DNA of 64,000 nucleotides from Paulownia fortunei. Taxonomy: Eukaryota > Streptophyta > Magnoliopsida > Lamiales > Paulowniaceae. The notes beneath the pieces are model-generated. The model was given only the letters and a program-made list of their open reading frames with translations. It was not told where the DNA came from and did no database searches. Positions 36,120 to 47,442 of the stretch are shown here, piece by piece; within the stretch, counting starts at the first letter, position 1, and every line of letters begins with the position of its first letter. Location of the stretch: the NCBI GenBank assembly GCA_019321725.1, contig CM033113.1:11656001-11720000 (forward strand), given 5' to 3'. Made by a program: the position numbers and the translations under genes.

Positions 36120-37597
36120 CTGCACCTTAAGATAGAATTAAAGAAGGTCAAAAAGTGGATATACATTTGTGTAGATTGAAAAGAAAGATTGATGCCGGAA
36201 AGAGGTCAGACTTCTCTGTTACTGATGATGGAATTATTCGATATAAAGGAAGACTGTGTATGCCATTTGATAAGGGCATGCAAGGAGAAATTTTAGAAGA
36301 AGCTCATACTACTCCTTACTCGGTGTATCCAGGTAGCACAAAAATGTATAAAGACTTACAACAATATTATTGGTAGCCTAAAATAAAGAGTGATATAGCA
36401 AAATTTGTAACTGAATGTCTAACTTGTCAATAAGTTATGATTGAACATCAAAGACCATCAGGGTTGTTGAAGCCTTTGTTGATTTCAGAGTGGAAATGGG
36501 AGCACATTACAATAGATTTTGTGCTTGGATTACCTAGAATTTAAAAGAGATATAATTCCATATAGGTGATTATTGATAGATAAACTAAATCAACCCATTT
36601 TCTTCCAACAAAATCCACATATAATATGGACCAGTATGCTTAATAATATATTAAAGAGATAGTCAGGTTACATGGAATGTCAGTTTTAATAGTGTCCAAC
36701 AGAGATCCTAAGTTTACATCTACATTTTGGAAGAGGTTACATAGTATCATGGGAACGAAACTTGCATTTAGTACATCATTTCATCCATAAAGTGATGGGC
36801 AATCAAAGAGGGTTATTCATATATTAGAGGATATGTTAAGAGCTTGTGTGCTACATTTTAAAAAAAGTTGGGACGCGAAGCTTCCATTAGTGAAGTTTAC
36901 TTATAATAATAACTACCAATCAACAATTAGAATGGCGTCTTATGAAGCATTGTATGGAAGAAAATATAGATCTCTAGTTCATTGGGATGAAGTTGGAGAA
37001 TGAAGCTTATTTGATCCAGAAATAGTTCAACATATCGCTAAGGTAATGGAGAAGATACGAGAGAGAATGAAGATTGTACAAAGTAGACAGAAAAGCTATG
37101 TAGATAAACGGAGAAAAGATCTAGAGTTTGTCATTGGGGATCATGTGTTCTTAAAAGTAGCTTCCATGAAAGGTGTCATGAGATTTGGAAAGAAAGGAAA
37201 ACTCAGCCCAAGGTATGTCGGCTCATTCGAGATTCTCGAAAGAGTTGGTAATAAAGCTTATAGAGTGGCCTTACCTCCATTATTATCTAGTGTTCATAAT
37301 TTTTTACATGTGTCTATGTTGAGGAAGTACATTTCAAACCCCTCTTATGTGTTAAGTTATGAACCATTGGAATTGACTCCTGATTTAGCTTATGAAAAGA
37401 AACCAGTGAAACTTGTGGATTGGAAGAAAAAAGAGTTGAGAACGATAAACATTCGACTTATTAAAGTATTGTGGAGGAATCATTCTGTAGAAGAGGCCAC
37501 GTGGGAAAGAGAAGAAGAAATGCACAGTAAGTATCCAGAATTATTTGGTACGTCAAATTTTGCGAATGAAATTTTTATAAGGAATGAAGGATTATAA
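36120..37597 (+). pseudogene. Chromovirus integrase with chromodomain
   Basis: HHCC zinc region: EEAHTTPYSVYPGSTKMY near 36297-36350, then ECLTCQ near 36413. Core: IDFVLGLP near 36512, VSNRDPKFTS near 36695 (second Asp), ILEDMLRAC near 36820 (catalytic Glu). The tail 37046-37597 is one open frame of 183 codons: a GKLSPRYVGSFEILERVG beta-barrel block, LRKYISNPSYVL, and the chromodomain VKLVDWKKKELRTI...VLWRN...EEATWEREEEM (about 37410-37530). Its stop codon TAA (37595-37597) lies inside the first bases of the 3' LTR. Upstream core has several stops. Confidence 0.9.
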
Positions 37598-39834
37598 TGC
37601 CCAATTATCTCCTTCATAGCCAATAATAAGCATCTTGTAGAAATATGCATCTAATTAATATGCATTATCAAATTATGGCATACAAATAGCATGATTGCAC
37701 AAACATAAATAATTGTTATTATATGCTCTAGTTATACTTTAACATGCATTAGTACATAAAATATGAGATCAAACTTTTGTTTCTTGATTAACATATTCCT
37801 TAAATGATTTTTTGTAGTGAAAAGCTCGGTAGCTCGATTAAGGAAGATTGATGTGTTGGATGGCCACAAAATAAATTATTTGTATTGCTCCATACTTGTT
37901 ATATTCTAAAGTGATTATTAGTCTAAATATTTTCTTGAAATATGTTACATTTGGCTAAGAACTAAAAGTATGCAAAATGGTGTAATTTGATTGATTGGTT
38001 GATTAGGTTGCATGAAATCATTCTAAACTGTATTGCACTTGATTATAATACCAAAGCATTAATTTTTGTCATCTCTCTAGCCCATAAATGTGGCTTTTGG
38101 CATAAGAAGACACGAAGCATGAGTCACCCAAACATAGCCATCCACTTATCTTTCTTTGAAATGTCAAATAAATCATTTCCATCCATTATGAAAGCTCCAC
38201 AAAAACGACCAGCCTTCTTCTCCAAAGTTTCTCCTAAATTTCTAAACTCTCTTACTCACAAAAATTGAATTCAAATCACAGAAATCCATAGAACGCAAAC
38301 TAGAATAAGTTTCCACCCTTTTAAGCTTGAAAAATATTGATTTTGAAGCTTAATTCCAATTTAATCAAGGTATATTCTATTTCAATATTTCTTATAATGA
38401 ATTTGTAGTATCTTGGATGATTACATATTTTACTATATTTTTGTATGAAAGAAAACTCAAGTGGGATAGACTTGAACCCAAAACCAAGCTAGTTAAGCTA
38501 GTTTTAAGCAAAATTGATAGTCTTGTGAATATGCTCAATTCACTTGTTTGTTTTAATCTTGCAATACTTATATTGTGTTTGAAAGTGCCTATAAATGATT
38601 GTGAACAATAAAAATTAGTTTGCTTAATTGAAGGTTAGAATCAATTTAAGTTAGAACCGAGTTTATATCATTTTAATTCGGATTGTAATCATATTTTGGG
38701 GGCTGCCCTATTATTTATATTTGAATTATTAGTGATTTAGTAGGTATCCTAATATTTAATGTCTTGAATTAGTAGTAAAATATGAGTATGCATTATTTTT
38801 TAGGTAATGTAATTGTTTACAAAGGATATTGAAAGGTACATGATTTGATTATGTTAGGCCTTTAACATATGCTATCTTCAAAAGAGATTAACCTTTTCAC
38901 TTAGCATAAAGTGAACTTGAGATAAGTTGAAATTTTCATTTGTTGTATCGCATTAATCATATAATGTTGTTCATATTTTAATATCATTGTCATTATTTGT
39001 CAAATAATATAAGGTTTGATGCATTTGTGGTGCAAGAAATACGATACTATTAAGAAAATAATGAAGTTTTTGAAAAGAAAGTATGGTACTTGATTGATGG
39101 TTGGGTAGACAAGGGACGCAGGAGGGACCGACAGACCCAACAAATGGTGACAAATACTTGAAATTGAAAAATCGGTATAGAAAAGTCACAGTGAATGAGT
39201 TAGAATACGGCTAATACCTGAAGTTGAAAGACCAAGTATGAAAACCCCATATTATTTCTCTTAATGACCAATCATTATGAAAAGTTTCGAAAACTACGGT
39301 CTATTGCTATCAGTTGGGTACCATACTTCAAGAGCTCTGAAAAAAGATTTATGAATGAAAGTTATTAAATTGAATAATGCACTTAATTATTTATGTGATT
39401 TGCATGTACTCTATTTATTATTGCATCAGTTTAACCTTGCTGAGCCTTTAGCTCATTAGATTCATGTGATGCAGGTGAAAATGTACAGGTTTAGAGGTTG
39501 ACTAAGTTTCCAAAGTGGCCAGATAGAGATTTGTTCATATGCCATGTTTTGAGCTGTTTTTGTAGCCTATTTTGAAAACTTTGTTTTGTTTTTAAATAAA
39601 CCGTTATATTATGATTTTGTAAATCGATGTACTCAATTTTGATTTATGTATATGGTGTGTTTAAAATAAAACAAAACAACAAATGAATTCAAGTTTTTTT
39701 CTCTTATAGCAAAAAAAAAAAAAAAGAGGAATTTTTATTAAAATCATAACTCTAGTATTGATGAAAAGTTAATATTTCTTTATTTAATTATATTAACTTA
39801 TTTAGGTCCTACAATTAGGTTAAAGAGTGTTACA
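37593..39834 (+). repeat. 3' LTR of the chromovirus
   Basis: Starts TATAATGCCC (TG changed to TA), ends GTGTTACA, followed by TSD GAATG at 39835-39839. A purine tract (aaggaatgaagga, 37579-37591) precedes it. Confidence 0.92.
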
Positions 39835-42048
39835 GAATGTTAGACCAAAATCTAAATCATGAGATTTAATAATATACATAATTCGTATTAATATTTATCG
39901 ATGAAAAAAACGCATTGGAAAATAATTCCTTTTGAATTTTTTTCCTAAAAATGTATGATGTATTATACTATTAAATATATAATTTGCAATTAAATTTGAG
40001 TTTTATATTTTATTATAAATACTATGAAGTTATAAATTTGTGAATCATGTATAAATTATAAAATTATAATTATTCTTTATAGATAAAAATTAATATGTAC
40101 TCTTTATGTCATTGCATAGACTATAAAATTTAAAATTCAATCCCATTCATTTCTTTTTTTTATAAATTTATTTACTATAAAAGATAACTACCAATTACTT
40201 TTCTGAAAATTATGCTATTTTTTCAAATAAAGGGATATGGTAATTTGATCTTTCAATAAATTTCTTAGAATTTTTAATCAAGGGGATGTGGTTGCCAAAG
40301 ATTCAAATTTCAAAGTGCAAATAACCCCATAAACTTATTGTGCAGGATTTAACATGATAAGATTTAATGGTAAATTTTGTAAAAATAAATTTAACTGTGA
40401 ATGTTTGGTACCTGAATTAATATATTGTTTAAGAAAGACTTAAGTTTTTATCGTAAATATCAAATTATAATATATTAAATGAAATTCTTTTAGTTTTTCT
40501 TCTTATAATGGCATATGTGCACTTTTCGAATTTATCCAATTTTAATTATTGTTTTTATTTTTCATATTATATTTTATTTTGTTAAATTAGATTTTTTGTT
40601 ACCTAAATTTTATCATAAATATTATGTCGATACCTGAGTTTTTATAAATTCAAGCATGCAATTTTTAAGTGACACCCGAATAACATATATAGCAAATTGT
40701 TACATATTAAAAAAAATATTTTAATTCTTCTTCGAAATTTCTTGCAATGACATTCCTACCATTTTTAATTGTAATTAGTTTTAATTTTTATTCATTTTAT
40801 GTTATGTTTCATTTGGTTAAATCAAACTTTATCTATATATACTTCCATATAAATAAGAAATAAAAAAATTATGATAGAATATAAGATATTAATATCATAA
40901 TATACTTTTGAAAAAGAATATTAATCCTGAAACTAAAATTTATGAGGTGCGACATAAAATAAAATATGCAAATGTCCTATTAATCTTTATTTAGATTTTA
41001 AAAGTAATATTTTTTACTAGAACAAATTTGTTTGCTCTTTCTTCTTCTTCTTTTTTATTTTTATTTTTTCTTCTTATTTTTTTAAACTCTTTTGATTTTT
41101 TTATCCTGCTAATAAAGCCTAAGTAAAATAAAATATGCCAAGAAAAAATAACAAAAATAAAGTAAATATTTCTCTTATCATCTCTACCCTTTTTCTTAAA
41201 CTTTAATATTAAAAATTAGTTTTATAATCTCATCTCATTAATTATAAAAAAATAGCTCCCATCTAGGTCTGTTTTAATTTTTAATTATTTATTTAAATAT
41301 AAGCATTTAAGTTTTTAAAATATGTTTGTTATTCAATCTTAATTTTATATTATCGCAATTAATGAAGTTATTTAACAGAAAGAATGTATCATGAAAAAAT
41401 AATTATATTGATGAATGAATCTAAATTAGGATGTAAAAGATTAACGGATATATCCATTATTACAAAAAAAAAAAAAATAGATAAAGATTAATGGAAAAAC
41501 TTAGATACCAAAAAAATTGAGTATGAATAACAAAAAAAATCTTATACCAATTATCTTTTAGTTAGCATCACAACTCCTACAATTAACTTTTTTTTATTTT
41601 TATTTTTATTTAAGCTTTAAGTTCATCTTTCTTTATTTTCTAGAATTATAATAAAAATATATCAATTATAGAGAAATATCCTAAATCTAATATACAGTTG
41701 TGCATAATACTCAACTTTACAAAACTATAATTTTGGTATACAAATTTCTCTGTATATGCTTACATGTGGTTGGAAAGCATTCGAAATCTACTTTAATATG
41801 AAACTGTATTTAGTTGAAAAATTAAAATATTTAAAGAGTTATGACAAAAAAGATAGACCTCCAGTTTTTGAAAAAAAAAAAATTGGAATACAAAAAGACA
41901 CTTGAAATTATTTTCAAATTATATTATTAAAATTAATTAAAGTTCAATTATATCATTATTTTTTAATATTTAATACTTATTCGTTAGGGTTATATTAGAT
42001 ATTTTAAAATTTTTAATTTTTTTTTTTGAATCATTCACACTTTTATCA
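39835..42048 (+). repeat. Tandem array, right part, then AT-rich DNA
   Basis: After the TSD copy, D-type (39841-40005), E-type (40125-40480) and A-type (40555-41170) blocks continue the array broken by the Gypsy. 41250-42048 is AT-rich with poly(A)/poly(T) runs and no identified content. Confidence 0.65.
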
Positions 42049-42051
42049 TTA

Positions 42052-42097
<46 letters not shown>

Positions 42098-42098
42098 T
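42049..42098 (+). repeat. (TA)n(GA)n compound microsatellite
   Basis: About a dozen TA units run straight into about a dozen GA units. Confidence 0.95.
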
Positions 42099-43849
42099 GG
42101 ATTAGACCCACTCGGCATACTGGAGTCTGACCTTTGTCTAAAAGTTCAGCCCAAATAATTCTTATTGGAAGATGCTTCTATCGTTTGGGACAGTGAGGCC
42201 CAGACCAGGTTAATTTACAAAGATATGAAGTAATTTTTTCACTTTTCCTTTTTGCATTCTATTTTTGTTTCATTTAGTTGATCCACACATCATTTGTTCA
42301 GAAAAATCTTCTTTATGGTAGGTAAAACGTTAGGGATGTCATTTTGGTGCAGGCAAGATCGAATGACGTCCTTCCAATAGGCTGTGAATTGATTGTGAGC
42401 TTAAGAGTAGAGTAGCAACCCAACCATGAATTTTTGGCCAAAGAGCAACCTCAGTTTAAGCAACATCAAAAACTTGTGTATAGGTCTTGGCTTCGTGGTT
42501 AAGGTTGAGATTCAAAAATTCTGTAAGATATTGGGTTTGAAGTGGGTACTTGTTTCTTGAGTATATAAATTTGTTATCTCATTATTTGTTGTAACTAATT
42601 GATTATTGATGATTTAATAAATTAAATATTAACTGATATTGTGTTGTAATGATATAATTGTTGTTTATCTAATAAAAAACTTGTGTACTATACATAAAAA
42701 AAAAAAGTGTACCAAGTTGAATTTTACACTATTTCTGTGGTAGTCAATGTACTTTACCACTTTTAATCTTTCAACTTTATGTAGAGAGTTTAGAATTTAT
42801 CAACAATAAAAAATCAACAATTACATATAATAAGAAAGATAACTTGGAAATAAAAATGTCAATTGAAATAAGGATTGAGGCCCCCTATTTGTCTTGGGAA
42901 TTTGGCCACATTGGCTGAATTTATTATAACCCTAGAAATTATATCGGAGCTACTTTAATTCGTGCAAGTTTCATAAATTAATATATATGATCTAATGATT
43001 GTTTTTGAATCTAGACCAGAATTATATTGATTTTTGTCTCTATTTATCAGTCCCACCCACAAAAAAAAAAAAGAAAAAAAAGAAAAATGAAATGTTAAAT
43101 GTGCGTGAAATAATAACACATGCAAAAAATGTCATTAAATGTAAGGTTCCCTATTTTTATGAAAGACTAAGGTGCATTTTTATTTTTATTTAATTGTACA
43201 TCACATATATACGATCATAAATTCTCTTCGACACCCCGTGATTAACTCATCTGGGCCGTACTAGAACAAGTTTCTTAGTCTAACGAAAACCAAACAATTT
43301 CCCTTTTTCCATTGATTTTAGGCTGATTACTATGTAGCAAAATGACATTATCTCCTGCCTGAAAATGGGTCAAGTTAATATTCACTAATCCACTCATTAA
43401 ACATGAAAAAAAATGGAAGAAACCATCCCCTAAATATTAATTAAGGGCAACTTGAACGTAGGAAAAAGATAAGGTGAAAAAGCTTTTCTTATATATAAAG
43501 CATTTTCTACTTTCTGTCCATTGAAGAAAAAATGTCTCCAGGCGTGCCACAGATATTTAACCATCTCGCAAAAGTTAAAATCTTACAGCTCAGTGGCACC
43601 AATATAAACCAAAGCTTATCCTATTCTCCAGCGGTAAACATTGACAAAATTTTAGGTTCCATTTTGATGGAGATATTTATATTTGAGAAAGAATTTGAAA
43701 CTAAAGATTTTAAATAACTTTAATATTATATTAACTTAAAATTCATCATAATAATCGAAAAAATAGCTCAAAATAAATATTTGAAATTTATAGTAACTTG
43801 AAATTATCAAAATAAGTTTAATAGATTTGAATTTTTAAATCTTTCAATC
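42099..43849. other. Spacer without supported genes
   Basis: More mixed in base composition than its surroundings, but no exon or repeat partner is evident. A 61-codon frame at 43532-43717 sits just after a TATA-like tatataaag (43491) but has no recognisable motif; I do not call it. Confidence 0.45.
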
Positions 43850-44470
43850 CTAGGCAGCCTTAGTTCTTTGTTGGAATGATAGGAGATTTGAGCCATAGTA
43901 ATTGGTATTGTTTTCCATGCGGAGATAATCTGTTGAACCAACAACGGAGTATAATCTTCTCTAAGTTTTGCAAGTTTCTCCACAAGAAAATCTTGCTTTT
44001 GACCCAGTGGCACTGAAATCCTTTATCTTTGTTTCCATAGGTTATCTTCTGCCTTTCCAGGATACATTCTATTCCCATGTGTATTGGCAGGCAAATCTTG
44101 CATGTCCCTGCAAATCAAAACTTTCATCATTGTGAAATCTACTATTCATATCTTATTTTGCGAGAAGATTGATGGGCATCTGTACAATGTAATCATCATG
44201 TTGAAGTTTGAGACTATTCAAGCATATATAATGGATAATGAATGTTCATATCTATTGCCAAGTGTTTCATTTGATAAAAAATGAAATACTTGGCAAAAGA
44301 TATATACACCCAATAATATCTAAGTCTGAGACTTTGAGTAGAAGGGACATGTTTGGCATCATTTCCATGGTGATGGTCAGAAGAGCTCTGTAAAACACAA
44401 GGTAAGCTAAAAGGGAACACTTTGATTGTGCTAAAACAGGATTGGCCATATCAAGATACAAAAGTTGATT
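43850..44470 (-). pseudogene. Coding-like exons of an unidentified host gene
   Basis: Minus-strand sequence with good amino-acid character and plausible splice sites. One possible exon begins after a TTTTACAG acceptor near 44390 (SSSDHHHGNDAKHVPSTQSL). A second begins after TTGATTTGCAG near 44108 (MQDLPANTHGNRMYPGKAED). It continues with ISVPLGQKQDFLVEKLAKLR then EDYTPLLVQQIISAWKTIP to about 43870; a stop sits between KQR and ISVPL. I do not recognise the protein. The style suggests a real plant gene or its relic, not a retroelement. It lies ~400 bp downstream of the ANT-like gene's stop on the same strand. Confidence 0.4.
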
Positions 44471-45036
44471 TACAGAAATGCAGAAATGGAAATTTTAACT
44501 AATTATGCATAATTCAACCAGAATTTGTCAATGAACGATGTTAAGAGTATAAAAAAATCAAACAATAAGAAGGCATATGCATTTTGCTAAATGCGGTCAA
44601 AGACATTTTTTCTTTTTTTTTTCTGTAATTTGGTAATGTTTTTAGCTGGTTCTGCAAGAGTTCAGGCCATACAAGAACGTCATCAATCATGAATACCTCA
44701 ATGATTTTCTTTAAAACTGTCCAACTTTTGTTAAAAAACTATGGAACTTCACGACAGAATCTTTAGCCCCAGCCCCACCAAATCAAATCAACCCACAATT
44801 TGAGACAGTAATTTTGACAATCCCCCATGAAAGTTAACATCAACTATTCTTTCAAATATACATCAAGATGCGTTGGCCCATGCAGAAAAAAGTGGCACTT
44901 GAGGCCTGATCTGGGCTGATGGGATCCAAGATTTAATTGCATTGTTGGGAAGGGTAAAAAACTTGGACGACAGTGGAGGCATTGCAAATTGCATTGGGTG
45001 GCTGTTGTTCCTACCAGGGCTTTCCTCTCTGGAGCT

Positions 45037-45041
45037 GTTCA
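45037..45041. repeat. Target-site duplication GTTCA (left)
   Basis: Identical to 51502-51506, on either side of Copia 4. Confidence 0.95.
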
Positions 45042-45484
45042 TGTTGGAATTAATTTCCTAATATGGACTTACATATTTAAACAACAATTATATTATAAGC
45101 TATTTAATTTGATAGAGTCAAATAAGTGATCTACCATATGAGACTCTAGGAATATTTTTAGGGTATGAATTTTGTAATGTATAGAGATCTAATACTAGTC
45201 AAATTCAGAATTGATGGGATTCTCTTTGATCTAGTATATAAAGAACATTATAGGTTAAGGTCTCCAAATCATATCATATAATATTACTCTTCTCTTCTTT
45301 CCCATCTTAGAGAGAGACCCATTGAGTATTCTAAGTTGATTTGACTGTGGAAGACACATACCCCAATTGCTTTCATTGCTATGGATTCAGGTACGCTTCC
45401 CATTTAGAATTAAAGTATTTCTTGATAATTTACATGACGATTCTGGATTATGATTATTGAATCATATTATATTAAAAACTAACA
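45042..45484 (+). repeat. 5' LTR of Copia 4
   Basis: TGTTGGAATTAATTTCC to AAAACTAACA. TATA box (tatataaag) near 45235. It holds the proposed gag start codon and splice donor near its 3' end (45381-45392). Confidence 0.95.
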
Positions 45485-47391
45485 AATGGTATCAGAGCAG
45501 TTCATGTTAAATTATCAAGAATTATTTCTCCTTTTATGATTATATTCAGTTTTATAATCTTAATTGAAAGAAAATTTGAGGATGATTTTATGGAAGTAAT
45601 TATGATTCTTTTCAATTACTTTCAATTAAACAATATTTTTGAAAGTCAATTACAGACTCAATTTAAATTATGAATTTAGGTATGACATACTGCTTGGATT
45701 ATGATGCATGTTAATTGAAAGAATTCAATTAAGATAAATCTATCTTATTTTAAGATAATGGGTTGTTTACTGTTGGTGTAAAAACTAAATCAAACATCTT
45801 ACACCAAACCTTACACCAAGTCATAAGCAGAATAGTCTTACCATTTGAAAACTTTGTATCTGGAGATCCAAAGAATATAGTTTGCAAATTAGGATATAAT
45901 TATAATTAGATTAAAAGCTAATTATAATTTAGGTCTAAATTTGGAATTAAGTATTAATTTGAACCTGATTTAATTGAGTTGATTCAATTATAATTGAAAT
46001 TAAGTTTTGTTTTGTTTTGTATTGAAGCTTAATTTCATTTTTTAATGTGAATTTATTTTATTTGGGTTTGAATTATAAAGGATTTTGAGTTCAATTTATT
46101 TTTTGTGCTTAATTCAGTTATGGATTCAAATTTAAAATTTATTTAATTTTTGGACTTTAAATCAAAATAAAGACTAAAGATATGGTTTGGGCTCACATTA
46201 AATAAAATAAATATCGATTTGAATTTTTATTTTATTTAATCCCATTTTGTCTGATATTTCAAAATTAATTGAATGAAGCAATATGTTGCCAAAGTAACCT
46301 CTATTGTGTAAATTTTATTATTTTGAGATATTTTGATGTGTATGTTGGTTATTTATGCGAATAATAATCGGCCCAAAGAAAGATTATTGTTTGGCCAAAT
46401 AACAATATACCTGTGGTAATAAGTACGTGATGATTATTAGGTTTTCCATGTGAGCAATAATCAGCCCAAAAGAAGGTTATTGTTTGACATGACTAATTGT
46501 CAGTATTTGATTACTACATTGAGAGTACCATTTACAGTTGATATTTCTGTCCAAAGACTAAATGTCAATGTTGTGCTAGGTATCTTGTACTGTGATCTAC
46601 CATTAATTGATTATGTCATTTTCATAATTATGTCGTGACATGAATATTGATTGTGAGTATTTTATTTTGTTCTCTATTCAGCTTCCGCTTCTGCTTCTGC
46701 TTCTACAATATCTGCCAACATTAATTCTATTCCTGTGTTAAGTGGCACAAACTTTAAGAATTGGAAAGAGAACATGATGATTGTTCTTGGTTGTATGAAC
46801 CTTGACCTTGCGCTTCGGATAGAACGACCTCCCACTCTCATTGATGAAAGTTCCTCTGATGCTAAAAGGGATTTAGAAAAGTGGGATCGTTCTAATCGCA
46901 TGAGTCTGATGATCATGAAACGTTCCATTCCAGAGACCTTCAGGGGCGCTATGTCTGAGGAGGATAGTGCCAAGAAGTTCCTTGAGGATATTGAAAAACA
47001 TTTTGCAAAAAACGAAAAGGCTGAAACAAGTACGCTTTTAGCTAATCTTGTTTCATTGAGGTATAAAGGAAAAGGGAACATAAGGGAATACATCATGGAG
47101 ATGTCTAATCTTGCTTCGAAACTAAAAGCACTAAAGTTAGAGTTATCTGAGGATTTGCTCGTGCATTTAGTTTTGATATCTCTTCCTGCACAATACAGTC
47201 AGTTTAAAGTAAGTTACAACACCCAAAAGGATAAATGGACTTTTAATGAGCTCATATGTCACTGTGTGCAAGAAGAAGAAAGAATTAAGCGAGAAATGAC
47301 TGAAAGTGCTCACTTGACAGCTACCCCTCAGAATAAGAAAAGAAAAAAGGAAAATGAAACTGCAGTTGGGACACCACAGCTAAAGGTGTAA
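45381..47391 (+). pseudogene. Copia 4 gag, start in LTR and predicted intron
   Basis: The gag frame has no good ATG at its 5' end within the body. The LTR carries ATGGATTCAG followed by GTACGC (45381-45396), a donor-like site; an acceptor TTCTCTATTCAG ends at 46681. Joining 45381-45390 to 46682 gives, in frame, M-D-S-A-S-A-S-A-S then TISANINSIPVLSGTNF. The intron would be 45391-46681 (1291 bp) and would remove the primer site. Downstream is a long gag frame (LDLALRIERPP, SNRMSLMIMKRSIPETFRGA, KYKGKGNI-type residues) ending in a stop at 47389-47391. A zinc knuckle follows, CYFCRQPRHMKKNY, with its last Cys changed to Tyr. Confidence 0.7.
45487..45498 (+). other. Primer binding site of Copia 4
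   Basis: Exact TGGTATCAGAGC, two bases after the LTR. Confidence 0.95.
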
Positions 47392-47442
47392 AAGAAACAG
47401 GATTCAGGATTCAACTGTTACTTTTGCAGGCAACCTAGGCAT

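Larger units (their letters stand above)
30791..39834 (+). mobile_element. Gypsy chromovirus, Tekay/Del-like, full-length but inactivated
   Basis: Structurally complete: ~2.2-kb LTRs (30791-32989 and 37593-39834), target duplication GAATG, a primer site, and gag-PR-RT-RH-IN order with a C-terminal chromodomain. Long LTRs plus chromodomain fit the Tekay/Del lineage. Chromodomains of this class recognise histone marks and steer insertion to heterochromatin. LTRs differ at roughly one in ten positions by eye, so the insertion is not recent. Stops cut every domain except the integrase tail. Confidence 0.94.

Noticed and set aside
43532..43717. Small ORF after a TATA-like motif
   Set aside because: 61 codons, no motif, and no evidence beyond the TATA-like string in AT-rich DNA.
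46674..47096. 140-codon open frame on the minus strand
   Set aside because: It is the antisense of the Copia 4 gag frame; the ASASAS-encoding repeat gives its C-terminal run of Glu/Ala.
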